Under the pieces are notes generated by a model that saw only the letters and a list, made by a program, of their open reading frames with translations, was not told the origin of the DNA and ran no database searches. Shown piece after piece: positions 54,421 to 63,058 of a DNA stretch of 64,000 bases. The translations under genes were made by a program, and so were the position numbers. Numbering within the stretch: position 1 is the stretch's first letter; each line of letters begins with the position of its first letter. The DNA is from Citroniella saccharovorans (GTDB lineage Bacteria > Bacillota > Clostridia > Tissierellales > Peptoniphilaceae): NCBI RefSeq assembly GCF_035481615.1, contig NZ_JAYKOT010000003.1, positions 186,001 through 250,000 on the forward strand, given 5' to 3'.

Positions 54421-54435
54421 TCTTGGGGTTTTTTT
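54421..54435. terminator. Right arm and T-run of the second split terminator
   Basis: TCTTGGGGT followed by six T, the partner of 52826-52834. Confidence 0.7.
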
Positions 54436-54531
54436 ATGCATAAAATTATGGTAAGCATTGTATAAAAAAATAGTATATAAAATATAAACTTTTTTATTTT
54501 ATTTTATAAGTTGTTTTTTATAAAAATCTTT

Positions 54532-54754
54532 TTGTCAACAACTATATATAGTGGATTATAAATTTTATATAACTAAAAAATGAATAAATGATTAATCGTC
54601 TTTTATTTGAATTTGATTTATGTATAAAAAACAATTTATTAATCCACATAGTAATAAACTTATCAACAAGCTTTTTCTACTTTTCTTTTATTAATTTCTT
54701 GTTTTCCACAAACTTATCCACTTTATCCACAATTTTAAAATTGTTTTTTCAACA
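54532..54754 (+). promoter_or_regulatory. Cluster of DnaA-box-like 9-mers with AT-rich flank
   Basis: Seven sites resembling TTATCCACA, all on the plus strand: TTGTCAACA 54532, TAATCCACA 54640, TTATCAACA 54660, TTTTCCACA 54702, TTATCCACT 54714, TTATCCACA 54723 (perfect) and TTTTCAACA 54746. Five are within about 120 bases. A very AT-rich stretch follows (54755-54890). This is the architecture of a DnaA-oligomer site such as an origin or a DnaA-titrating region. No dnaA or dnaN lies in the window, and gene direction does not switch here, so a chromosomal origin is doubtful. Confidence 0.65.
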
Positions 54755-55040
54755 ATATTCTAATTTTTTTATTCATTATATTTATTCAGAATCTAAAAAT
54801 AAACTTAATTTATTTTTTATATAAATTTCATATTTAATAACATATTATAAAAATATTTAGTTTAATAATTAATATTAAGCTCTTAAATCTTTTCTAAGAC
54901 TAGATTATATCCACTATCAATAATAGGTGATATTTCAACTAGTATTTTACATATTTTAAATAATTTTATATAATAAAGCTTTATTAAAAGAAATTTGGGT
55001 ATATATAAAATAAGAAAATAATTTTCTTATTTTCAAATAG
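54755..55040. other. AT-rich region between the DnaA boxes and hpf
   Basis: About 285 bases of nearly pure A/T DNA. It may be an unwinding-prone element or simply the hpf promoter region. A weak extra box-like ATATCCACT occurs near 54907. A frame crossing the boxes (54588-54824) is not credible as a gene. Confidence 0.45.
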
Positions 55041-55057
55041 ACTGTAGGAGGAATACT

Positions 55058-55600
55058 ATGAATATTAATTATCATGGAAAAAATATAACCGTTACTGAAG
55101 ATTTAAAGAATCTAGCTGAAAAGAAATTATCAAAACTAGATAAGTATTTCACAGAAGATATTTCTGCAAAGGTAATCTTTGAAGTTAATAAAAAAAATCA
55201 AAAGATTGTGGAAGTTACTGTTTTTCTTCCAAAAGATATTATTAGATCTGAGGTAAATGAGGAGTCATTTGAAGATGCTATTGATAGGGCAATTGAAATT
55301 CTTTCAAGACAGGTTAGAAAATATAAGACAAAATTAAAAAATAGATACGTTTCAAATGATTCAATTAGGTTTGAAAACTTTGAAGAGGCTAATGAAGAGC
55401 ATGAATCTAAGGAAGAAACTGGAAAGATAGTAAAAGAAAAATCATTCCAATTTAAACCAATGACTAGTGAAGAAGCTATACTTCAAATGGAGCTTTTAGG
55501 ACATAATTTCTTTGTATTTTCAAACCCAGACACAGGAGATGCTGAAATAGTATATAAAAGACAAGACGGAAATTATGGTTTAATTGAAAGAGAAAGATAA
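55058..55600 (+). CDS. hpf: Ribosome hibernation promoting factor, long form
   Basis: 180-residue long-form HPF, which pairs 70S ribosomes into inactive 100S dimers in stationary phase. The N-terminal domain (about 1-100) starts MNINYHGKNITVTEDLKN, and the C-terminal dimerisation domain (about 120-178) has FQFKPMTSEEAILQMELLGHNFFVFSN and ends in the typical YKRQDGNYGLIE. GGAGGAA precedes the ATG. It stands alone between the DnaA-box region and a terminator. Confidence 0.94.
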   Translation: MNINYHGKNITVTEDLKNLAEKKLSKLDKYFTEDISAKVIFEVNKKNQKIVEVTVFLPKDIIRSEVNEESFEDAIDRAIEILSRQVRKYKTKLKNRYVSNDSIRFENFEEANEEHESKEETGKIVKEKSFQFKPMTSEEAILQMELLGHNFFVFSNPDTGDAEIVYKRQDGNYGLIERER

Positions 55601-55612
55601 ATAAGATATAAT

Positions 55613-55648
55613 AATATAGGAGGACTTAAGTTCTCCTATATTTTTTTA
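55613..55648 (+). terminator. Intrinsic terminator after hpf
   Basis: AATATAGGAG / CTCCTATATT hairpin followed by TTTTTT; the next gene's AGGAAGG is directly behind it. Confidence 0.88.
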
Positions 55649-55660
55649 GGAAGGTATTTT

Positions 55661-56455
55661 ATGAAAAAATTATTAACATTTATTATTTTAAGTATTTTTT
55701 TATTGGGAGCATGTGAAAAAGAAAAAACTGCTGATAAGTTTGAAGCTTATAGAGATGCATTTGAAAAAGTCTGTGAGGACTTCTCCTTTGATAAGAGCAT
55801 ATTAAAAGAACAAATTGAAGAAAAGTCAGGGATTTTAAGTTTAAATAAAGGAAAAAATTCAATACTTATTTCTGCTGATAAGGAGCTTGTTTTTTTTCAA
55901 AAAGAAGAAATATTTGAAAAACCTAAAGAGAAAGTAGCTATTTATGGTAAAAAAGAAGATTTAAATTTTGATCTTGGTGACTTAAAAGATAAGGGATATG
56001 TTGAAAAAGAAAAAGATGTTTTAGATAGGTCAAAGTTTCTTTTTATTGATGAAAATTCTGAAAAAGATCCAGATTTTTATAATTTTGTCATTGGCGAGAA
56101 TTCAGAAATTATTAATGATTTTTTAACCACTACAATTATTTCAAATAAAAAGGGAGAAATTGTATTATTTTCAAGATATGATCAAGGAACTAGAGAAAAC
56201 TCCAAAAATATAAAATTTGGTGATTTTTCTGATGAAAAGATTAAGGAAGCTGTTTTTAGTGCTGGAATCAGTAGGGATGAAGATTATATAATAAATAAGA
56301 TAATTACTGATAGAAGACAAGTAGTTAAAACTACTAAGGATGAAAAATTAGTTGACGGACCTAACTTTATTGCAGTTATTAGGGCAGATTCTAAAAATAA
56401 AACTATATTTTTAGATGGGAAAACCCTTAGAATAATTGAAAAAAGAGCACACTAA
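55661..56455 (+). CDS. Lipoprotein of unknown function
   Basis: 264 residues with a lipoprotein signal peptide; the lipobox LLGAC puts the lipidated cysteine at about residue 18. The mature part is charged and shows no family that I recognise. Its second half is arranged around a possible repeated two-part fold (ILSLNKGKNSILISADKEL and ISNKKGEIVLFSR). It lies between hpf and secA, with terminators on both sides, so it is probably expressed from its own or readthrough transcription. AGGAAGG precedes the ATG. Confidence 0.75.
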   Translation: MKKLLTFIILSIFLLGACEKEKTADKFEAYRDAFEKVCEDFSFDKSILKEQIEEKSGILSLNKGKNSILISADKELVFFQKEEIFEKPKEKVAIYGKKEDLNFDLGDLKDKGYVEKEKDVLDRSKFLFIDENSEKDPDFYNFVIGENSEIINDFLTTTIISNKKGEIVLFSRYDQGTRENSKNIKFGDFSDEKIKEAVFSAGISRDEDYIINKIITDRRQVVKTTKDEKLVDGPNFIAVIRADSKNKTIFLDGKTLRIIEKRAH

Positions 56456-56462
56456 ATTACTT

Positions 56463-56491
56463 AAAAGCAAATTCTTTGGATTTGCTTTTTT
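56463..56491 (+). terminator. Intrinsic terminator before secA
   Basis: AAAAGCAAAT / ATTTGCTTTT hairpin with a seven-base loop and a T-run. Confidence 0.88.
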
Positions 56492-56575
56492 TCTAATAAT
56501 TTTCAAAAAATTTGTAAAAAAAGCGTATAAATGATAAAATAATAGTGAATAATGTTTTATTAAGGAGAGTATGGA

Positions 56576-59317
56576 TTGGGAATATTTAGTAAAATTTTTG
56601 GAACTAAGGACCAAAAAGAAATAAAAAAGATTGAGCCAATTGTCGACAAGATAATGGCTTTGGATGAAGAATATTCGGCTTTAACCGACGAACAATTAAA
56701 AAACAAGACAGATGAATTTAAAAATAGATTAAAAAATGGTGAAAGCTTAGATGATATTTTGCCTGAAGCTTTTGCAACTGTTAGAGAAGCATCATATAGG
56801 GTTTTGGGCCTAAAGCAATATAGAGTTCAGCTTATTGGTGGAATTATTCTTCACCAAGGAAGAATTGCGGAAATGAGAACAGGTGAAGGTAAGACTTTAG
56901 TTGCAACTCTTCCAGCATATCTTAATGCACTTGAAGGTAAGGGTGTTCACGTTGTAACTGTTAATGACTATCTTGCTTCTCGTGATAGGGACTGGATGGG
57001 CAAGGTTTATAATTTTCTAGGCTTAAGCGTTGGATGTATAGTTTATGGTCTAACAAATAGCGAAAGAAGGGAAAATTATAACGCTGATATTACTTATGGA
57101 ACAAATAATCAATTTGGATTTGATTATTTAAGAGACAACATGGTAGTTTACAAAAGAGATATGGTTCAAAGAGAATTAAACTTTGCAATAGTAGATGAAG
57201 TTGACTCTATTTTAATTGATGAAGCTAGAACTCCGCTTATTATATCTGGTGAAGGAGATAAGTCTACAGACCTTTATTCAAAGGCAAATTCTTTTACTAA
57301 GATGTTAACTACAAGAAAACTTGACCCAAGTGAAGATAAGGTTGATCCTTTTGAAAGAGAAATTAAAGTTGAAACAGTAGATGTAATAATTGATGAAAAG
57401 AGAAAAACAGCTTCCTTAACTGAAAATGGTACTGTAAAGGCTGAAAAGTTTTTTGATCTAGAAAACTTATCTGATCCCGAAAATATGGAAATTGCTCACC
57501 ATATTAATCAAGCATTAAAAGCAAATTTTGCTATGGCGCTTGATATTGATTATGTTGTAAAAGACGGAGAAGTTTTAATTGTAGATGAATTTACTGGTCG
57601 TATTATGCAAGGAAGAAGATATTCTGATGGGCTTCACCAAGCTATAGAAGCTAAAGAAGGGGTAGATGTAAGAAGTGAGCAAAGAACTCTAGCTACTATT
57701 ACTTTCCAAAATTATTTTAGAATGTACAATAAACTTTCTGGTATGACTGGTACAGCTAAAACTGAAGAAGATGAGTTTTCTGAAATTTATAAAATGGACG
57801 TTGTTGAAATACCAACAAACAAACCAATTTTAAGACAGGATCTTGATGATGTTGTCTATGTAAATGAAGAAGCTAAATTTAAGGCTATTGTAGAGGAGAT
57901 TGAAAGAGTTCACAAAACTGGACAACCTATTCTAGTAGGTACAATCTCTATTGAAAAATCTGAGCTTATATCTCAAATGTTAAAAAGAAAAGGGATAAAA
58001 CATGAAGTATTAAATGCCAAACAGCATCAAAGAGAAGCAGAAATTGTTGCTCAGGCTGGAAGATATGGATCTGTAACTATTGCAACCAATATGGCTGGCC
58101 GTGGTACCGATATTGTTCTTGGTGGAAATAGTGACTCAAAAGCTAAACTTGAGATGAAAAAACAGGGCTATATAGATGAAGTTTTAGAAAAAGTTGATTC
58201 ATTTGAAGAAACTGACGATAAAGACATTTTAGCTGCTAGAGAAGTTTATAATAAATTAAGAGATAAATTAAAGGAAGAAACTGACGAAAATGCTGAAAAA
58301 GTTAAAAATGTAGGCGGCTTATATATACTTGGAACTGAAAGACATGAGTCTAGACGTATTGACAACCAATTAAGAGGCCGTTCTGGTAGACAGGGAGACC
58401 CAGGTGTATCTAAATTCTATATTTCTCTTGAAGACGATCTTATGAGATTGTTTGGTGGAGAAAGGGTTCAAAGAATTATGGAAACTAGATCTATTGACCC
58501 AGATGAAGCAATTGAAGCAAAGATTTTAACTGGTGCAATTGAAAGAGCTCAAAAGAAGGTTGAAGCAAATAACTTCGCTACTCGTAAACACGTTCTTGAA
58601 TATGATGATGTTATGAATCTTCAAAGAAATGTTATTTACAAGGAGAGAAGAGCTGTATTAGACGGCGAAAATATGAAAGAAAATATTATTGGTATGATAA
58701 AGGAACTTATTTTTGCTGCCGTTGATTCTTTCTGTAATTCTGAAAATCCAGAAGAATGGGAAATGTCTGGTCTATTTAATTATTTAAATTCAATTTATCT
58801 TGAAAAAGGACAAATTGTTATAGATAATATTTCTTCTTTCAATAAAGAAAAATTAAAATCTTACCTACTAAGTAAGACCAATGAATTATATGACAAAAAA
58901 GAAGAAGAAATTGGCGAAGAAATGATGAGAGAGATTGAAAGAATTGTCATTTTACAGTCAGTTGATAGTGAATGGATGGATCATATTGACCAAATGGATC
59001 AACTAAGACAGGGAATTGGACTTAGAAGCTATGGCCAAGAAAATCCTGTTAGGGCTTACGAAAAAGAAGGCTTTGATATGTTTGAAGAAATGAACCATAC
59101 AATTATTGAAAAAACTATCAAACTTTTATTCAGTGTACAAAAGCCTGAAAAAATGGAAAGAAAGAAACAATTTAGAGAAACTTCCGCTTCAGCAGGGGGA
59201 GCAGCTCCAGATGGAGAATCAAGAACTATAGTTAAGGGCAAAAAAATAGGAAGAAATGACCCTTGTCCATGTGGAAGTGGAAAGAAATATAAAAAATGTT
59301 GTGGTAAGGATTTATAA
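56576..59317 (+). CDS. secA: Preprotein translocase ATPase SecA
   Basis: 913-residue motor of the Sec export channel. It shows MRTGEGKT (Walker A), VDEVDSILIDEARTPL (Walker B region), the SGMTGTAKTEE and MAGRGTDIVLGGN helicase motifs, a regulatory C-terminal half, and a C-terminal zinc SEC-C tail (NDPCPCGSGKKYKKCC). The start is TTG at 56576 after AAGGAG; an ATG at 56571 is in another frame. Length is normal. prfB follows seven bases after its stop, the conserved secA-prfB order of many Firmicutes. Confidence 0.96.
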   Translation: MGIFSKIFGTKDQKEIKKIEPIVDKIMALDEEYSALTDEQLKNKTDEFKNRLKNGESLDDILPEAFATVREASYRVLGLKQYRVQLIGGIILHQGRIAEMRTGEGKTLVATLPAYLNALEGKGVHVVTVNDYLASRDRDWMGKVYNFLGLSVGCIVYGLTNSERRENYNADITYGTNNQFGFDYLRDNMVVYKRDMVQRELNFAIVDEVDSILIDEARTPLIISGEGDKSTDLYSKANSFTKMLTTRKLDPSEDKVDPFEREIKVETVDVIIDEKRKTASLTENGTVKAEKFFDLENLSDPENMEIAHHINQALKANFAMALDIDYVVKDGEVLIVDEFTGRIMQGRRYSDGLHQAIEAKEGVDVRSEQRTLATITFQNYFRMYNKLSGMTGTAKTEEDEFSEIYKMDVVEIPTNKPILRQDLDDVVYVNEEAKFKAIVEEIERVHKTGQPILVGTISIEKSELISQMLKRKGIKHEVLNAKQHQREAEIVAQAGRYGSVTIATNMAGRGTDIVLGGNSDSKAKLEMKKQGYIDEVLEKVDSFEETDDKDILAAREVYNKLRDKLKEETDENAEKVKNVGGLYILGTERHESRRIDNQLRGRSGRQGDPGVSKFYISLEDDLMRLFGGERVQRIMETRSIDPDEAIEAKILTGAIERAQKKVEANNFATRKHVLEYDDVMNLQRNVIYKERRAVLDGENMKENIIGMIKELIFAAVDSFCNSENPEEWEMSGLFNYLNSIYLEKGQIVIDNISSFNKEKLKSYLLSKTNELYDKKEEEIGEEMMREIERIVILQSVDSEWMDHIDQMDQLRQGIGLRSYGQENPVRAYEKEGFDMFEEMNHTIIEKTIKLLFSVQKPEKMERKKQFRETSASAGGAAPDGESRTIVKGKKIGRNDPCPCGSGKKYKKCCGKDL

Positions 59318-59323
59318 GAAGGC

Positions 59324-60422
59324 ATGAGTGATATACAGGAACTTAAAAATCGAATTGCAAATTTTTCTACTAGCTTAAATGAGCTTGGAGATTCTCTTTG
59401 ACAGAGTTAAGTTAAAAGAGGAACTTCAAAATCTAGAAGCAAAAACTCTAGAAAAAGATTTTTATAAGGATAAAAATAAAAGCGAAGAAATATTTGATAG
59501 GATTAAATTTATTAACCAAAAGCTAGAAAGCTATGAAAGCCTTGTATATGATTTGGGAGAGCTTGAAGCTTATGAAGATTTGATTGATTTTGATCCCTCA
59601 AATGAAAGTGTCCTTAGAGAAGCGGGAAAATATTTAAATAAGGCAGAAGCTAGAATAGATAATTTTAAGATTTCTACACTTCTTCAAGGAGAATTTGATA
59701 AGTTAAATGCCTATATGTCTATTCATTCAGGTGCTGGTGGTCTTGAAGCGCAAGATTGGGCAGACATGTTAAAGAGAATGTATTTAAGGTGGTTACAAAA
59801 GTCTGACTTTAAATGTGAGATTTTGGAAGAAAATAGAGATTCGGCTGGCGGAATCAAGTCTTGTTATCTTAAAATTATAGGAAAAAATGCCTATGGGTAT
59901 TTAAAAAGCGAAAAGGGAGTTCATAGGCTTGTAAGAATTTCTCCCTTTGATACTTCAAATAGAAGACATACTTCTTTTGCATCGGTGGATGTTTTCCCTG
60001 AAATAAAGGGAAAAGAAGTTTCTATTAATAAGGATGATTTAAAGATAGACACTTATAGGTCTTCAGGTAAGGGTGGTCAAGGAGTTAATACAACTGACTC
60101 TGCTGTAAGAATTACCCACCTACCAACTGGAATTGTAGTTTCTTGCCAAAATGAAAGGTCGCAGCTTTTTAACAAGGAAACTGCTCTAAGTATGCTTTAT
60201 GGGAAATTAAAACTTATAAAAGAAGAAGAAAACAAGGAAAAAATTGAAGATATTACAGGGTCCTATACGGATATAGGTTTTGGTCAGCAGATTAGATCAT
60301 ATATCTTTCAGCCCTACCAATTAGTTAAAGATCATAGGACTAACTTTGAGGTTGGAGATGTTGAATCTGTAATGGATGGAGATATTGAAAAATTTATTAT
60401 TGAATATTTAAAACAAAATTAA
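59324..60422 (+). CDS. prfB: Peptide chain release factor 2, with programmed +1 frameshift
   Basis: RF2, which releases proteins at UGA and UAA. The first 25 codons (from ATG 59324) end in the site CTT-TGA-C (59396-59402) with the in-frame TGA at 59399-59401. A +1 shift enters the main frame at GACAGAGTT (59400). GGAG lies upstream as the stimulating internal ribosome site. This is the classic autoregulatory prfB arrangement. The main part has the GGQ motif (SSGKGGQGVNTTDSA) and the SPF recognition motif (ISPFDTSNRRHTSFASV). Both catalysis and UGA recognition are conserved. Confidence 0.95.
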
Positions 60423-60423
60423 T

Positions 60424-60455
60424 GGAAGAGTTTTGCTCTTCCTTACATATTTTTT
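60424..60455 (+). terminator. Possible intrinsic terminator after prfB
   Basis: GGAAGAG (60424-60430) / CTCTTCC (60436-60442) hairpin with a loose T-rich tail TTACATATTTTTT. It may attenuate rather than end transcription into tex. Confidence 0.6.
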
Positions 60456-60464
60456 AGGGGAATT

Positions 60465-62563
60465 ATGGAAATTATTGAAAAATTAGTTGAAGAATTTAAA
60501 ATTAAAAAAAAAGCATGCAGAAAACATAGTCAAACTTTTAGATGAGGGATCCACTGTTCCTTTTATTGCTAGATATAGGAAAGAAATGACTGGAGCAATG
60601 ACAGATGAGAACCTTAGACTTTTTAAAGAGCGTTTAGACTATCTTAGAGGATTTTATGCTAGAAAAGAATCTATATTGAAGCTTATTGGAAGAAAAAGGA
60701 GCTTTAACTGATGAACTTATTCAAAGTATCTTTCTTGCTGAAAGCAAGGAAGAACTTGAAGATATCTACAAACCCTTTAAGGAAAATAGAAAAACAAGAA
60801 AGAGTGCTGCAATTGATCTTGGATTTGAAAATGCTAGAAATCTTGTATATGAAAATAAATCACAAGAAGAAATTATAGAAGAATGTCTAAAAACTGCTAG
60901 TGAAAATGATCTTACTTTGGAAGAAGGCTTAAATTTTGTAACAGATATAATAAGGGGAGATATTTCAGAGGACTTTTCTATAAAAAAATATATTAGAGAT
61001 AGGGCTATGTACACTGGTTTAGTTGTGTCTGAAAAAAATAAGGATACTGAAAATTTCACCTATGAATCTTATTATGATTTTAAGTCAAAAATAAGATCTA
61101 TAAAAGCTCATCAAGTTTTAGCACTAAAAAGAGGGGAAAAGGAAGAAGCGTTAAAAGTCGATCTAAAGCTTGAAGATGATGCAAACCTTGATTATATTAG
61201 GGGAAAATATATAGTAGATAAAAATGATTTTAATAGAGAAATAATTGAAAAGGCTTTAATTGACTCTTATAAAACTCTAATATTACCAAGTATAAAAAAT
61301 GAAATTTGGTCTATTTTAAAAGAGGAAGCAGATAAAAAATCTATCCTAATCTTTAAAGAAAATTTAAAACCTTATCTTATGCAAAGGCCTTTAAAGAAAA
61401 GAGCTGTAATAGGGCTTGACCCTGGATTTAGAACGGGATGTAAGGTGGCAGTTATTTCATGTTACGGAGATTATTTAGATTCAGCTGTTATTCACGTTAC
61501 AGAGCCAAAAAAAGACACTAATAAGGCTATGGAGATAATAAATAATTTTGTAGAAAAATATGATGCTAAAGTAATTGCTCTAGGAAATGGAACTGCTTCT
61601 AGAGAAACCGAAGAATTTATTAATAACTTTATTGACTTAAGGAAAGCCATAGGACATAATGATATTTCTTATGCGATAGTAAGTGAAAGTGGAGCATCTA
61701 TTTATTCTGCATCTAAAATAGGGATAGAAGAATTTCCAGATTTAGATGTGACTATTAGAGGGGCGATTTCAATTGCTAGAAGGCTTTTAGATCCACTTTC
61801 TGAACTTGTAAAGATAGAACCTAAACACATAGGCGTTGGTCAGTACCAGCATGATGTATCAGAAAAGATGTTAGATGAGGCCTTGGAGGGAGTTGTAGAA
61901 GCCTGCGTAAATGAAGTTGGAGTTGATATAAATTCTGCATCATACTCCCTACTTTCCCATGTTTCAGGAATTTCAAAAAGTATTGCTGAAAATATTGAAG
62001 AATATAGAAAAGAAGTTGGATCTATAAAGAGCAAAAATGAGCTAAAAAAAGTTAAGGGAATTGGACCAAAAACCTTCGAACAAGCAGCAGGATTTATTAG
62101 GATAAGAAATGCTGAGGATCTACTTGATAATACGGGTATACATCCTGAATCCTATGATATTGCTAGACTTGTATTAAAAGAAGATCTTGAAAAAGAAGAC
62201 TGGAAAGACTTTGCAGAAAAAAATAATGCCGGCTATGATACTCTTTTAGATATTGTAAAAGAATTAAGAAAACCTGGACTTGACCCAAGAGATGAACTAG
62301 AAGAAGTAGTCTTAAAAAAGGGTATAGTTTCTATTGATGATCTTGAAAAAGGTATGGCTTTAAAGGGAACTATTAGAAATGTGCTTGATTTTGGAGCATT
62401 TATAGATATAGGAGTTGGAGTAGATGGCCTTTGTCATATTAGTGAAATGAGTGACAAATTTATAAATCATCCACTAGATTTAGTTAAGGTATCACAAGTA
62501 GTAGATGTTAAAATTTTAGATGTAGATAAAGAAAAAAATAGAATATCTTTAACCATGAGATAA
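60465..62563 (+). CDS. tex: Tex family RNA-binding transcription accessory protein, two frameshifts
   Basis: About 700-residue nucleic-acid-binding protein with an N-terminal helical domain, a YqgF-like RNase H fold (VIGLDPGFRTGCKVAVI), helix-hairpin-helix motifs (VKGIGPKTFEQAAGF) and a C-terminal S1 domain (GTIRNVLDFGAFIDIG). The true start is ATG 60465 after AGGGG. Two one-base insertions break it: one in the A9 run at 60504-60512 and one at the GG of 60688-60689. Removing one A and one G restores a continuous protein. The rest is intact, so sequencing error is likely, but loss of function is possible. Confidence 0.88.
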
Positions 62564-62580
62564 AAAAGGAGGATATTATT

Positions 62581-63055
62581 ATGGGTTTATTTTCTAAAAA
62601 GAAAAAAAAATATTTTCTCACCTGCAGAGGGAGAAATTATAGCTTTGGACCAAGTTGAAGATGAACTTTTTTCAAAGAAGATGCTTGGAGATGGATTTGC
62701 AGTTATTCCTTCAGATGGTAATTTTTATGCCCCATGCTCTGGAACAATTACACTTTTTCACAAAGCTAACCACGCTTTTGGAATAACTACAGAGGATGGC
62801 CTAGAGGTGTTAGTTCATGTAGGTTTAGACACTGTTGAACTTGGAGGGGAAGGATTTACCCCAATTTTATCAGAAGGTCAAAAAGTTCAAGCAGGAGACC
62901 TTATATTAAAAACAAATCTTAAATTACTTGAAGATAGGGGACTTAAAACAGTTACCCCTGTAACCATAGTTAATTTTCAGGATTATTCAATATCAGATAT
63001 AAATTACAAGGCAGATTTTAAAACACCAGTATTACAATATGAAAAAATAGGCTAA
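62581..63055 (+). CDS. PTS glucose-type EIIA (Crr-like), frameshifted near start
   Basis: About 157-residue phosphocarrier of the glucose/sucrose type. Active-site histidines are in FHKANHAFGI and VLVHVGLDTVEL. The start ATG at 62581 has AAGGAGG. After MGLFSKKKK the frame breaks in an A9 run (62602-62610); removing one A gives NIFSPAEGEIIALDQVEDE, the family N-terminus. It is not fused to EIIB or EIIC and none is nearby, so it may serve several permeases or act in regulation. It follows tex closely. Confidence 0.87.
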
Positions 63056-63058
63056 AAA

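Noticed and set aside
54532..54754. Calling this region the chromosomal origin of replication
   Set aside because: No dnaA, dnaN or gyrase genes are near and gene direction does not flip here. Only the DnaA-box cluster itself is supported.
54588..54824. 78-residue open frame across the DnaA boxes
   Set aside because: Composition is Leu/Phe/Ser-rich from A/T DNA, there is no ribosome site, and the repeated Leu-Ser-Thr comes from the repeated boxes.
59379..59399. ATG at 59379 as the start of release factor 2
   Set aside because: It lies inside the programmed frameshift leader. The true start is 59324, with a +1 shift at CTT-TGA-C.
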